A DNA stretch of 7,674 bases from an uncultured bacterium (GCA_905214605.1 CAJMMY010000046.1:1-7674), one strand, 5' to 3'; positions 1 through 6,364 are shown, counted from the first letter of the stretch. Numbers and translations are program-made. The notes: generated by a model not told the origin, from the letters alone.

Positions 1-17
1 ATCCAAAAAGATACGGG

Positions 18-23
18 TGTCAA
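18..23 (-). promoter_or_regulatory. Isolated -35 hexamer TTGACA reading out of the window
   Basis: The minus strand carries a perfect TTGACA here, about 40 bases after the PBP stop codon. A -10 box at the usual 17-base spacing would fall just outside the left edge, so it cannot be seen. It could be the promoter of the next minus-strand gene. The rest of bases 1-59 is AT-rich, and I see no convincing terminator for the PBP gene in it. One hexamer alone is weak evidence. Confidence 0.2.
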
Positions 24-59
24 ATAAATTACAACTTTGTTATTTTCCTGCTGCAATCC

Positions 60-2234
60 TTATGCTGCCGGTTCCACCGGTTCCTCGGGTGCGGCGGGAG
101 ACTCCGTCACAACCGGAGTGGGGTCCGTGGTGTGCGCCGGTGTTTCCGTTGCCTCCGGGGTCGGCGTGGGAGACGGTGTGGGCTTCACATCGTCCTGATG
201 GCTGCCGAAAATTCCGGTGGATTTCGTACTGGTGCCGGAGACGAAGGACTTGTTGGGCAGTTCCAGCGCGCTGTCAATGCCGTCCATCACGCTCTTCCAG
301 ATGTCCAGTGCCGGGTTGCCGGAGAAGCTCATGGCCTGGTTCTGGTCATAGCCGGTCCAAACCGCTGCGCAGTAATAGGGGGTAAAGCCTGCGAAGTACC
401 GGTTTCTCCAGTCCGTAGAGCTGCCGGTTTTACCGGCGGAGGGCATATCCTTCAGCGATGCGGCGCTGGCGATACCGTTGGTCACGTTGTAGTGGAGCAT
501 ATCCACCATATTGGCGGCGGTATCCTTGGAGAACGCCTGAATGGTATCCGGCTCATTGTTCAGAATCACGTTGCCCTTGGAATCCGTCACGCGGCTGTAC
601 GTCCGGCCGTAAGTGAAGGTACCCTCATTCAGAAATGCGCAGTAAGCCTGGGTCATTTCCCGGACGGTTACGCCGTGGGTCAGTTCGCCCAGAGCCAAAG
701 GTGCATAGTTGCAGTCATCGGCCACCAGACTGGTAAAGCCCAGCTTTTCCGTCAGAAATTCATACGATGCCTGAGGGGTCAGCTTGTCGATAATCTGCGC
801 CGCCACGGTGTTCAGAGACAGCGCCAAGCCTTGACGAATGGTAATCCAGCCCCGATAGCCGCTGCTTGCGTTTCTGGGATACCAAGTGGTTCCGCTCAGG
901 GTAATGTCCGGGGCGTCCTTTACTTCCGTGTTGGGGGTAATCAGACCGTATTCCATTGCCGGACCGTAAGAAGCCAGCGGCTTAAAGGAAGATCCGGGAG
1001 ACCGATATGCGCCGGTGGCACGGTTCAAGGGGAAGTTCACGGTTTTCTCGCCGGTGCCGCCGCTCAAAGCCACAATGGCGCCGGTATAGGGGTCCATCAC
1101 CACAATTGCGGACTGCAAAGACGGAATGGTACCGTCTGCATTGGCTGTGGGCTGTCTGTACGGCTTGGGCAGATTGTCCGGGTTGGTGTAAATATTGTCC
1201 ACCGCGTTCTGAATCTTGGGATTATAGAACGAGTAAATCTGATATCCGCCGTTGAACAGCAGCATGCTGGCTGCCTCCCGGTTGATGTCCCGCTCCTCCA
1301 TCAGCTGATTGAGCACGTCATTGATGACCACCTCTTCATACCAGTTGTAAACGTGCTGCACATTCTCGCTGCTCTCGGAACGAACGAACACCAGTTCCTC
1401 GTTCACAGCGTCCACGTACTCGTCATGGGTGATATAGCCCTGGTCGTACATCTCCCACAAAATGGTTTCCTGCCGCTCCTTGTTGTTGGCACGGCTGATA
1501 AAGGGGTTGTACCGGCTGGGGTTATTGGTGATGCCGGCGATGCTGGCGCATTCTGCCAGACTCAAATCCTTGGCGCTTTTGCCGAAGTACGTCTGAGCAG
1601 CCGCCTCAACGCCGTAGCAGCTTTGTCCGAAATACACCACGTTCAGATAATAGGTCATGATTTCTTTTTTATCATAGGCCTTTTCCAGCTCCAGTGCCCG
1701 GAAGATTTCCACCAGCTTTCGCTGCACGGTAATGTCATCGTAGCCGGTGATATTTTTCAGCAGCTGCTGCGTCACCGTAGAGCCGCCGAAATCGTTCTTC
1801 ATGGTCAGGAACATATTGGCAAAGGCTGCCACCGTACGGTACCAGTCCACGCCATGATGCTCGTAGAATCGCTTATCCTCGATCGCCACAACGGCATGCT
1901 CCAGATTGATGGGAATCTGGTCATAGTCAACCCAGATGCGGTTCTGCGTACCGTAAAGCAGGCTCAGTTCCTTCCACTCATCGTCAGTTCCCGCAGCGTC
2001 CGGGTCCTGATACCAGATCGTAGAAGACAGCTCTACCTTAAAATCCGACAGCGTGACCTTCAAATCCTCCATCAAGCTGGTCTTCACGTAATATGCAAAA
2101 ATGCATATAAACAGCAATCCGGTCAGCAGAATGATCAGCAGAATGGTCAGCAGCACTTTCAAAATGCCCCGTACCGTTCCGCCGGCGGCACCGGCTGTGC
2201 GGTTTGCGATTTTCTTTGCTTTCTCGTGCGCCAT
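60..2234 (-). CDS. Class A penicillin-binding protein (PBP1a-like, bifunctional)
   Basis: This 724-residue protein polymerises lipid II glycan chains and cross-links the peptide stems at the outer face of the membrane. Residues 1-22 are short, basic and cytoplasmic, followed by one membrane anchor (about 23-50). The GT51 glycosyltransferase domain (about 95-270) shows EDKRFYEHHG at 119-128 with catalytic Glu119, GGSTVTQQ at 150-157, RKLVE at 172-176 and the later YLN motif near 196-198. The transpeptidase domain (about 375-660) has SxxK at 415-418 (nucleophile Ser415), SLN at 473-475 and KTG at 602-604, so both activities look intact. Residues 685-724 form a Pro/Thr/Glu tail of the kind seen on other Gram-positive class A PBPs. 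The ATG start is backed by AAGGAAAGG (2243-2251), eight bases upstream. Length fits the family. The gene stands alone with its own promoter. Paralogue identity (ponA or pbp) cannot be settled here. Confidence 0.96.
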   Translation of the reverse strand: MAHEKAKKIANRTAGAAGGTVRGILKVLLTILLIILLTGLLFICIFAYYVKTSLMEDLKVTLSDFKVELSSTIWYQDPDAAGTDDEWKELSLLYGTQNRIWVDYDQIPINLEHAVVAIEDKRFYEHHGVDWYRTVAAFANMFLTMKNDFGGSTVTQQLLKNITGYDDITVQRKLVEIFRALELEKAYDKKEIMTYYLNVVYFGQSCYGVEAAAQTYFGKSAKDLSLAECASIAGITNNPSRYNPFISRANNKERQETILWEMYDQGYITHDEYVDAVNEELVFVRSESSENVQHVYNWYEEVVINDVLNQLMEERDINREAASMLLFNGGYQIYSFYNPKIQNAVDNIYTNPDNLPKPYRQPTANADGTIPSLQSAIVVMDPYTGAIVALSGGTGEKTVNFPLNRATGAYRSPGSSFKPLASYGPAMEYGLITPNTEVKDAPDITLSGTTWYPRNASSGYRGWITIRQGLALSLNTVAAQIIDKLTPQASYEFLTEKLGFTSLVADDCNYAPLALGELTHGVTVREMTQAYCAFLNEGTFTYGRTYSRVTDSKGNVILNNEPDTIQAFSKDTAANMVDMLHYNVTNGIASAASLKDMPSAGKTGSSTDWRNRYFAGFTPYYCAAVWTGYDQNQAMSFSGNPALDIWKSVMDGIDSALELPNKSFVSGTSTKSTGIFGSHQDDVKPTPSPTPTPEATETPAHTTDPTPVVTESPAAPEEPVEPAA

Positions 2235-2327
2235 AGGCTTTTCCTTTCCTTATTACTCTGCCCAACATTGCGGCATTTGTATACTTTCGTACCGAGATAC
2301 ATACCATATCTCAAGGCAAGTCAGTGA

Positions 2328-2356
2328 AGTATACCACATTTCTCCGGAAATGTTAA
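2328..2356 (-). promoter_or_regulatory. Sigma-A type promoter of the PBP gene
   Basis: On the minus strand TTAACA (2351-2356) is followed after exactly 17 bases by TATACT (2328-2333). These match 5 of 6 and 5 of 6 consensus positions. Transcription would start near 2321 and leave a leader of about 87 bases before the PBP ATG. The spacer contains a small inverted repeat, listed separately. Confidence 0.6.
2337..2352. repeat. Inverted repeat inside the PBP promoter spacer
   Basis: CATTTC (2337-2342) and GAAATG (2347-2352) form a perfect 6-base inverted repeat around TCCG. It lies almost wholly between the -35 and -10 boxes of the PBP promoter, where a repressor would block polymerase. An operator role is inference, and a repeat this short can occur by chance. 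Confidence 0.35.
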
Positions 2357-2399
2357 GTCCTGCCGTGGGGAAAAGCGAAAAAGTTTACAATTTTCCGGG

Positions 2400-2427
2400 T
2401 TAACCAAAGGTTTTTTCGGCATAATAC
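2400..2427 (+). promoter_or_regulatory. Weak candidate promoter for the small membrane protein
   Basis: TTAACC (2400-2405) and TAATAC (2422-2427) are spaced 16 bases apart, upstream of the ribosome binding site at 2458. Both boxes are imperfect, and CATAAT at 2420-2425 is an alternative -10. Some promoter is expected here because the gene diverges from the PBP gene, but I cannot fix it with confidence. Confidence 0.25.
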
Positions 2428-2472
2428 CCTTGTACGGATTTCTTTTTGAAGATTCGCAGGAGGGACGATGTC

Positions 2473-2835
2473 ATGCAGGAATTGCTGGAGAAATACTGGA
2501 AATGGGCCGCGCTGGGGGCGCTGACCCTGCTGGCCGGATTTCTGGCGGTGTGCGCCGCCCGGGGATTTCTGGCCGCTGCCGCAGCCGCTGAACCCACAGA
2601 AGCACCGCTGCCCATCGTAGAAAAGCAGTACACGGATTATCCCCGGGCCGCCTATCTGCTCCGGGAGCAAGGGGGCTACGTGGCGGTATTTACCCCCGAC
2701 AGCCCCCAGCCGATTGAAATTACGGGCATTCCGGTCTCCTCTCTCCGGTCTGCGGACCGTTCCCTTCTTTCTGTGGGAATTGCTGCTGCAGACCGTGAAG
2801 ATTTGTTGAAATTGCTGGAAGATTTCAGTTCCTGA
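2473..2835 (+). CDS. Small membrane-anchored protein with BofC-C-like domain
   Basis: This 120-residue protein has a short N-terminus, one hydrophobic Ala/Leu-rich segment (about 11-39) that is either a signal peptide or an anchor, a Pro/Glu linker and a small C-terminal domain (about 52-117). The domain reads YLLREQGGYVAVF, then IEITGIPVSSL, then a LLKLLEDF end. This resembles the C-terminal domain of BofC and the many short clostridial proteins that share it. In Bacillus, BofC works in the forespore intermembrane space in sigma-K control, but the single-domain clostridial relatives have no established role that I know of. ATG 2473 is chosen because AGGAGGG (2458-2464) lies eight bases upstream. 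An earlier TTG at 2446 is in frame but would place this site inside the coding region. Function is unknown and the family assignment is by pattern memory. Confidence 0.8.
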   Translation: MQELLEKYWKWAALGALTLLAGFLAVCAARGFLAAAAAAEPTEAPLPIVEKQYTDYPRAAYLLREQGGYVAVFTPDSPQPIEITGIPVSSLRSADRSLLSVGIAAADREDLLKLLEDFSS

Positions 2836-2855
2836 AAAAATGGAGAAAATACGGA

Positions 2856-2884
2856 TTGATTTCTTTGTGAAAATGGTATACAAT
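2856..2884 (+). promoter_or_regulatory. Sigma-A type promoter of the DUF1292 gene
   Basis: TTGATT (2856-2861) and TACAAT (2879-2884) are 17 bases apart, matching 4 of 6 and 5 of 6 consensus positions. The overlapping TATACA (2877-2882) is preceded by TGG, an extended -10 feature. Transcription would start near 2891, giving a leader of about 24 bases before the ATG at 2915. The DUF1292 gene therefore need not depend on the gene before it. Confidence 0.6.
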
Positions 2885-2914
2885 ATGCTCAGAAATCAAC
2901 CGGAGGTAGCCCAC

Positions 2915-3268
2915 ATGGCAGACGATTCTTTTGAAAGTGAACTGATCACCGTAACCGACGAAAACGGTGATGAACACGAGCTGGAGGTTCTGGGGAACCT
3001 GGACTACAACGGCAAAACCTATTATCTGTTCGTTCCGTCCAACATCGATGAGATGGAGGTCAACGACCCGGATTACGGTTACATCATTCTGGAGTCCGTT
3101 TTCGAGGGCGAGGACGAAGTGTTCCTGTCCATTGAAGACGAGGATGAGCTGAATGAGGTCTATGCAATGTTCATGACCCTCATGCAGGACGATGATGACG
3201 AATTCGCAGAGGAATTCGACGAGGAAACCATTCAGGCTGATTTGAATCAGTCCGAAGACGAAGAGTAA
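2915..3268 (+). CDS. DUF1292 family protein (YrzB-like), strongly acidic
   Basis: The 117-residue protein matches the DUF1292 pattern: ITVTDENGDE (11-20), EVLGNLDYNGKTYYLFVP (24-41), YIILESVF (56-63), then FLSIEDEDELNEVY (70-83), followed by an acidic tail. It has 42 Asp/Glu against one Lys and no Arg, so it should be a very acidic soluble cytoplasmic protein. Members occur throughout the Firmicutes, often near ruvX (yrrK) and ireB (yrzL) homologues in Bacillus. Those neighbours are absent here. Molecular function is not established. The start at ATG 2915 is supported by GGAGG (2902-2906) with an eight-base gap. The frame is open 25 codons further upstream, but that stretch contains the promoter. 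Confidence 0.92.
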   Translation: MADDSFESELITVTDENGDEHELEVLGNLDYNGKTYYLFVPSNIDEMEVNDPDYGYIILESVFEGEDEVFLSIEDEDELNEVYAMFMTLMQDDDDEFAEEFDEETIQADLNQSEDEE

Positions 3269-3292
3269 TTTCCTCGCAGGTGCTGTTGATAA

Positions 3293-3500
3293 GCCCTGCG
3301 CTGTGCGTGGATGAATTTTATTCATTGGCCCTTTTAAACCCACATTTTAGAAACGGAATGCCATATTCTGCGGTGAATTGCAGGCCTCCCGGTCAGTCTT
3401 GAACTGAACTGGAAGTTGGAAGCAGAGAAGCCGTGGAGAGGCGATCCACCTGCCGGAGACGTGCAGGTTATAATTGGGCCCCACGGCAGGGCGGGGTTTT
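3293..3500 (+). ncRNA. ssrS: Probable 6S RNA
   Basis: This stretch folds by eye into the 6S plan. A closing stem pairs GCCCTGC (3293-3299) with GCAGGGC (3486-3492), continuing as GTGG (3307-3310) with CCAC (3481-3484). A second block pairs GGCCC (3328-3332) with GGGCC (3476-3480). A large internal bubble follows, with the 5' side about 3333-3365. The 3' side contains a small hairpin, ACCTGC (3448-3453) with GCAGGT (3463-3468), placed as in known 6S RNAs. The apical arm has TTCTGC (3366-3371) with GCAGAG (3422-3427) and CCGGTCAGT paired to ACTGAACTGG with one bulged A. ATGAAT-TTT-ATTCAT (3311-3325) makes a side hairpin. Length near 205 fits. 6S RNA binds sigma-A RNA polymerase as an open-promoter mimic. 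Ends are approximate. Another structured RNA remains possible. Confidence 0.6.
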
Positions 3501-3506
3501 TCTTTT
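3479..3506 (+). terminator. Terminator at the 3' end of the 6S candidate
   Basis: CCCC (3479-3482) can pair locally with GGGG (3493-3496), and the T-run TTTTTCTTTT follows at once (3497-3506). The 3' arm of the 6S closing stem ends at 3492, only four bases before the T-run, so either structure could drive release. Read-through would supply transcript to the fluoride riboswitch downstream. Confidence 0.5.
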
Positions 3507-3524
3507 CCCCTCTCCCTAAAATTG

Positions 3525-3596
3525 CACATACGGGAATGAAGTGCTCCCGGGATTTGTAAAAATCCGAACCGCTTTTGAGCTGATGACTTCTGTGTG
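3525..3596 (+). promoter_or_regulatory. Fluoride riboswitch (crcB motif) aptamer
   Basis: The aptamer shows all expected parts. P1 pairs CACATA (3525-3530) with TGTGTG (3591-3596). The first inner stem pairs CGGGA (3531-3535) with TCCCG (3545-3549) around a loop carrying GAAGT (3538-3542). GAAGT pairs with ACTTC (3586-3590) to make the conserved pseudoknot. An optional hairpin pairs GGATTT (3550-3555) with AAATCC (3560-3565). AACCGC then leads into a short GCT/AGC stem (3571-3573 with 3578-3580) followed by the signature GCTGATGACTTC. In this family fluoride is held through magnesium ions and turns expression on. The next gene is a CLC-F type fluoride antiporter, which is independent support. 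Confidence 0.92.
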
Positions 3597-3625
3597 ATGG
3601 CACAGGGGCATTGGCTTTCTTTTTT
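3578..3625 (+). terminator. Fluoride-controlled intrinsic terminator
   Basis: AGCTGATG (3578-3585) pairs with CATTGGCT (3609-3616), and CTTCTGTG (3587-3594) pairs with CACAGGGG (3601-3608). The loop is TGATGG, A3586 is the only bulge, and G-T pairs are included. The result is about 16 base pairs running straight into TTTCTTTTTT (3616-3625). Its left arm uses the 3' strands of aptamer P1 and the pseudoknot, so aptamer and terminator exclude each other. That is the expected layout of an ON switch acting by antitermination. Confidence 0.82.
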
Positions 3626-3643
3626 GTCTGGAGGCATCAAATC

Positions 3644-4864
3644 ATGAAGGACCCATGGAATTCCATAAAAAATATGGGAAAGCTGCTGTTGCTGGCAGCG
3701 GCGGTAGGCATTTTGTCCGGCGCCATTGATGCGCTGTTCGGCCGGGTGCTGTTGGCCGTTTCCGCATTCCGGGACGACCATATCTCCGTCCTGCTCCCGA
3801 TTCTCCCGGCAGCGGGTTTGCTCATTGTCCTGCTGTATCAAACATTCAGTCCCTTAAGTCAAAAGGGCATGACCTTGGTATTTGAGGCCGGGCAGAATCG
3901 GCGGGACGCCATTCCCCTGCCCTTGATTCCGTTGGTGATGGTCGGCACATGGCTGACCCATCTGTTCGGCGGCAGCGCCGGACGGGAGGGTGTGGCCGTA
4001 CAAATCGGCGGAACGCTGGCCCATGGCTTGGGGCGGAAATTCTGTACCCCTGCCGAACAGCGGGTGCTGCTGATTGCCGGTATGGCCGCCGGTTTTTCCG
4101 GTCTGTTCCAAACGCCCCTGACCGCCGTGTTTTTCGCCTTGGAAGTCTTGATTGCCGGAGCAATGGCCTATGAGGCACTGCTCCCGGCTTTACTGGCGGC
4201 GGGCTTGGCCTGCAAAACCTCCGCGCTGTTGGGTTTGGGAAAATTTTCCGCCGTTTTGGGCGGCAGCGCGGCGCTCTCCGACGGCAGACAGCTGGCGGCT
4301 CTTGTGGTGTTGGGTCTGGCATTCGGTCTCACCGGACGGTATTTTTCCACCGGTTTGCAGCAAGCCAAACGCATCGCCGGGGAAAGAATGAAAAATCCCT
4401 ATCTCCGCATCGGCGTGGGAGCCATTCCCCTGGCCCTTGTGCTGTTTCTGCTCCATACCGGCCGCTACTGCGGTCTGGGCACGAATTTGATTCAGCTCAG
4501 TCTTTCCGGCGGGGACATTTTCCCCTACGATTGGCTGCTGAAATTGCTGCTCACCGTCTGGACCTTATCGCTCGGGTTTCAAGGGGGCGAGGTCACGCCG
4601 CTATTTGCCATCGGCAGCGCGTTGGGCGCCGCTTTGGCCCCGGTTTTGGGGCTTTCCCCGGCACTGTGCGCCGGATTGGGCTATGCCGCTGTGTTCGGCA
4701 GCGCCACCAACACATTGATTGCGCCCATGCTCATCGGCTTGGAGGTGTTTGGCGGAGAGTCCCTCCCGGCATTCGTTTTGGTTTGCGCCATTGCCTATTG
4801 CGTCAATGGCAACCGCTCCATTTACGGCAGCCAGTTGATTCACGGTGAGCAAACCGCCCCTTAA
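3644..4864 (+). CDS. CLC-F type fluoride/proton antiporter (EriC-F, CLC superfamily)
   Basis: This 406-residue polytopic membrane protein should expel fluoride in exchange for protons. GREGV (113-117) carries the gating glutamate, Glu115. KGM at 74-76 replaces the chloride-type GSGIP serine with Met76. GLGTNLI (277-283) and GFQGGEVTPLF (311-321), with Glu316 where chloride CLCs have GIFAP, are typical of the fluoride-selective branch. The end, NGNRSIYGSQ (388-397), also fits. CLC-F proteins are short, near 400 residues, and lack the CBS domains of many other CLCs, as here. ATG 3644 is preferred: TGGAGG (3629-3634) sits nine bases upstream, whereas the earlier in-frame TTG at 3611 lies inside the riboswitch terminator. 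The fluoride riboswitch immediately upstream makes chloride transport unlikely as the main role. Confidence 0.94.
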   Translation: MKDPWNSIKNMGKLLLLAAAVGILSGAIDALFGRVLLAVSAFRDDHISVLLPILPAAGLLIVLLYQTFSPLSQKGMTLVFEAGQNRRDAIPLPLIPLVMVGTWLTHLFGGSAGREGVAVQIGGTLAHGLGRKFCTPAEQRVLLIAGMAAGFSGLFQTPLTAVFFALEVLIAGAMAYEALLPALLAAGLACKTSALLGLGKFSAVLGGSAALSDGRQLAALVVLGLAFGLTGRYFSTGLQQAKRIAGERMKNPYLRIGVGAIPLALVLFLLHTGRYCGLGTNLIQLSLSGGDIFPYDWLLKLLLTVWTLSLGFQGGEVTPLFAIGSALGAALAPVLGLSPALCAGLGYAAVFGSATNTLIAPMLIGLEVFGGESLPAFVLVCAIAYCVNGNRSIYGSQLIHGEQTAP

Positions 4865-4902
4865 CGGGAAAAGTTTTCCACATTCCGCCATATGATGTCA
4901 AA

Positions 4903-4940
4903 ACCCCCGCCTCCCTTGCAGCCGCAAGAGTGGTGGGGGT
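4903..4940. terminator. Shared terminator between convergent genes
   Basis: ACCCCC (4903-4908) pairs with GGGGGT (4935-4940), extended inward by three pairs including one G-T, and an inner stem CTTGC (4915-4919) pairs with GCAAG (4924-4928) around AGCC. It lies between the antiporter stop (4864) and the patatin stop (4947). Read on the minus strand it runs into TTTTG, so it best serves the patatin unit. On the plus strand the following bases are a poorer T-run. Confidence 0.65.
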
Positions 4941-4946
4941 ATCCCT

Positions 4947-5795
4947 TTATCGTTCCAAATATCGTTTCAAATCCTGCATCCGTCTGTCGGTATCCTGCTC
5001 GCCCAACAGATACCAATCCGTCAGTCGGTCAATGTTGCCCTCCAGACGGGAAACCGCCAAAGACGGGTCCGAGGGCTGCAAAACAAAAATCCGGCCCTCA
5101 TAGTTCAGCTGCTGAATCAGCCGCCGGGTACGGTTGTACAAATCGTCCGACCGCTCCAACGCGTCCAACAACCGGGGATAATGCTTGTACCGTGCCCATT
5201 CCAGCATCCTTTTGCTGTGGCTGTCCTTCCGGAAGTTCAGCGGTCGGGTGCAGACCACAACAATTTTCTCATATCCCTGCTCCATTGCCCACAAAACCGG
5301 GGTATAATCCGAAATGCCCCCGTCCAGATAAACGCTGTCTCCCAGGGGAACCATGGGCATGGCAAAGGGCATACCGGTAGACGCCCGCACCGCAGTGGGC
5401 ACGTCCCACTCCTTATGCTCAAAGTAGGCCGGTTTTCCCGTTTTGCAGTCGGTGGCTACAATGTAGAACTTTTGGTCGGTGCCGTAAAAGGTTTCCGTAT
5501 CCCAAGGGCACTTCTGCTGCACCTCTTCGGAAAACACAAAGCCCACGTCAATCACGCCGCCGGAATTCCGCAGCGCCTCTTTGCCCACATAGCGGGAATC
5601 CTTCCGATACAGCCGATTCAACGCCAGCGTCCGCCGATACTGCCGGCTGATATAGTTGCAGGCACACAAGCTGCCCGCGGATACGCCCACGGTCATTTCA
5701 AATTCCAATTCGTTCTTCAGAAGGCTGTCCATTACGCCGCCGGCATACAAGCCGCGAAACGCACCGCCCTCGCACACCAATGCTGCAGGAATCAA
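4947..5795 (-). CDS. Patatin-like phospholipase (RssA/YjjU type)
   Basis: A 282-residue soluble serine esterase or phospholipase with a Ser-Asp dyad, likely acting on acyl lipids at or near the membrane. The oxyanion loop CEGGAFRG occupies residues 8-15. GVSAG (37-41) gives nucleophile Ser39, and DGG (158-160) gives Asp158, so the active site is complete. No signal peptide or membrane segment is seen. The natural substrate is unknown. The start is TTG 5795-5793: AAGGAG (5809-5804 on the minus strand) lies eight bases upstream, and the next codons lead directly into the conserved N-terminal strand. This ribosome binding site begins directly after the nrdG TGA, and the intergenic gap is 14 bases, so translation is probably coupled to nrdG. 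A functional link between the two is not established. Family assignment is firm. Confidence 0.93.
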   Translation of the reverse strand: MIPAALVCEGGAFRGLYAGGVMDSLLKNELEFEMTVGVSAGSLCACNYISRQYRRTLALNRLYRKDSRYVGKEALRNSGGVIDVGFVFSEEVQQKCPWDTETFYGTDQKFYIVATDCKTGKPAYFEHKEWDVPTAVRASTGMPFAMPMVPLGDSVYLDGGISDYTPVLWAMEQGYEKIVVVCTRPLNFRKDSHSKRMLEWARYKHYPRLLDALERSDDLYNRTRRLIQQLNYEGRIFVLQPSDPSLAVSRLEGNIDRLTDWYLLGEQDTDRRMQDLKRYLER

Positions 5796-5809
5796 AGAAA
5801 CCGCTCCTT

Positions 5810-6334
5810 TCAGATATCTAGGGTGACGACCTCACCGGTTTTCAACGTTTTTTGCACATCAATGATTCTTTGGTTGGAAGAACCCCGGAAGTTCAGGCGA
5901 ATGTCCTTTTTCGCCTCCACAAACCGGCCGTCCACCAAAACGTCCAGTAGGCTGAGCATCTCGTCCGTTTCATCGCACCGGGGGTGGCTGCCGTCGCAAA
6001 GCAGCTCCTCCTCCAGACGGAATCCGGTATAGCACCAAATGGTTTTGTTGGGAAACCGTTCCCGTACTTTTTTCAGAAACGGCAGCAGCACCTTTTGGTT
6101 TTGCGGTTCAAAGGGATCGCCCCCCAGCAGCGTCAGACCGTCAATGTAGCTGTGCTCCAGCAAGTCCAGAATCTCCTGCTCCGCCGCCGGACCGAAGGGC
6201 TGACCGTATTCAAAATCCCATGTTTCCGGCTGAAAGCAGCCGGGGCAATGATTTGTGCAGCCGGATACAAATAAAGACACCCGCATTCCCGGGCCGTTGG
6301 CCACATCGCAATTTTTCAATCCGCAATAGTTCAT
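5810..6334 (-). CDS. nrdG: Anaerobic ribonucleotide reductase activating protein NrdG
   Basis: This 174-residue radical SAM enzyme cleaves S-adenosylmethionine to install the glycyl radical on NrdD. The cluster motif CTNHCPGC provides Cys26, Cys30 and Cys33. GGDP at 71-74 is the SAM-binding segment seen in NrdG proteins. The N-terminus NYCGLKNCDVANGPG followed by RVSLFVSGC is characteristic. The ATG at 6334 is chosen because GGGAG sits six bases upstream; an in-frame TTG 18 bases earlier has no better site. The length fits the family. The partner nrdD lies 156 bases upstream on the same strand, but an intervening hairpin and strong promoter suggest nrdG can be expressed separately. Confidence 0.96.
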   Translation of the reverse strand: MNYCGLKNCDVANGPGMRVSLFVSGCTNHCPGCFQPETWDFEYGQPFGPAAEQEILDLLEHSYIDGLTLLGGDPFEPQNQKVLLPFLKKVRERFPNKTIWCYTGFRLEEELLCDGSHPRCDETDEMLSLLDVLVDGRFVEAKKDIRLNFRGSSNQRIIDVQKTLKTGEVVTLDI

Positions 6335-6364
6335 AATATACTCCCATCCCAACGGTCCGGCCCT

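Noticed and set aside
132..2327. A 731-codon plus-strand open frame opposite the PBP gene
   Set aside because: It is antisense to a gene with complete GT51 and transpeptidase motifs. Its translation shows no domain pattern, is rich in Gly, Val, Arg and His, and has no suitable start. It is a mirror of codon bias.
2353..2883. A 176-codon minus-strand frame across the BofC-C-like gene
   Set aside because: It overlaps a gene with a strong ribosome binding site and recognisable domain, and its composition is Arg/Gln/Gly-rich shadow-like.
3575..3587. CTGATGA resembling a hammerhead ribozyme core
   Set aside because: No matching GAAA core strand or three-stem arrangement is present. The bases are the conserved fluoride aptamer signature.
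3347..3603. Short minus-strand frames over the 3269-3643 gap
   Set aside because: They run antisense to the riboswitch and 6S structures, lack starts with ribosome binding sites and show no protein features.
3611..3643. TTG 3611 as the start of the antiporter
   Set aside because: It lies within the terminator right arm and T-run and would encode a Phe-rich extension. ATG 3644 has a well-spaced TGGAGG.
4892..5380. A 162-codon plus-strand frame opposite the patatin gene
   Set aside because: It begins inside the shared terminator, and its Pro-rich translation is a shadow of the patatin coding strand.
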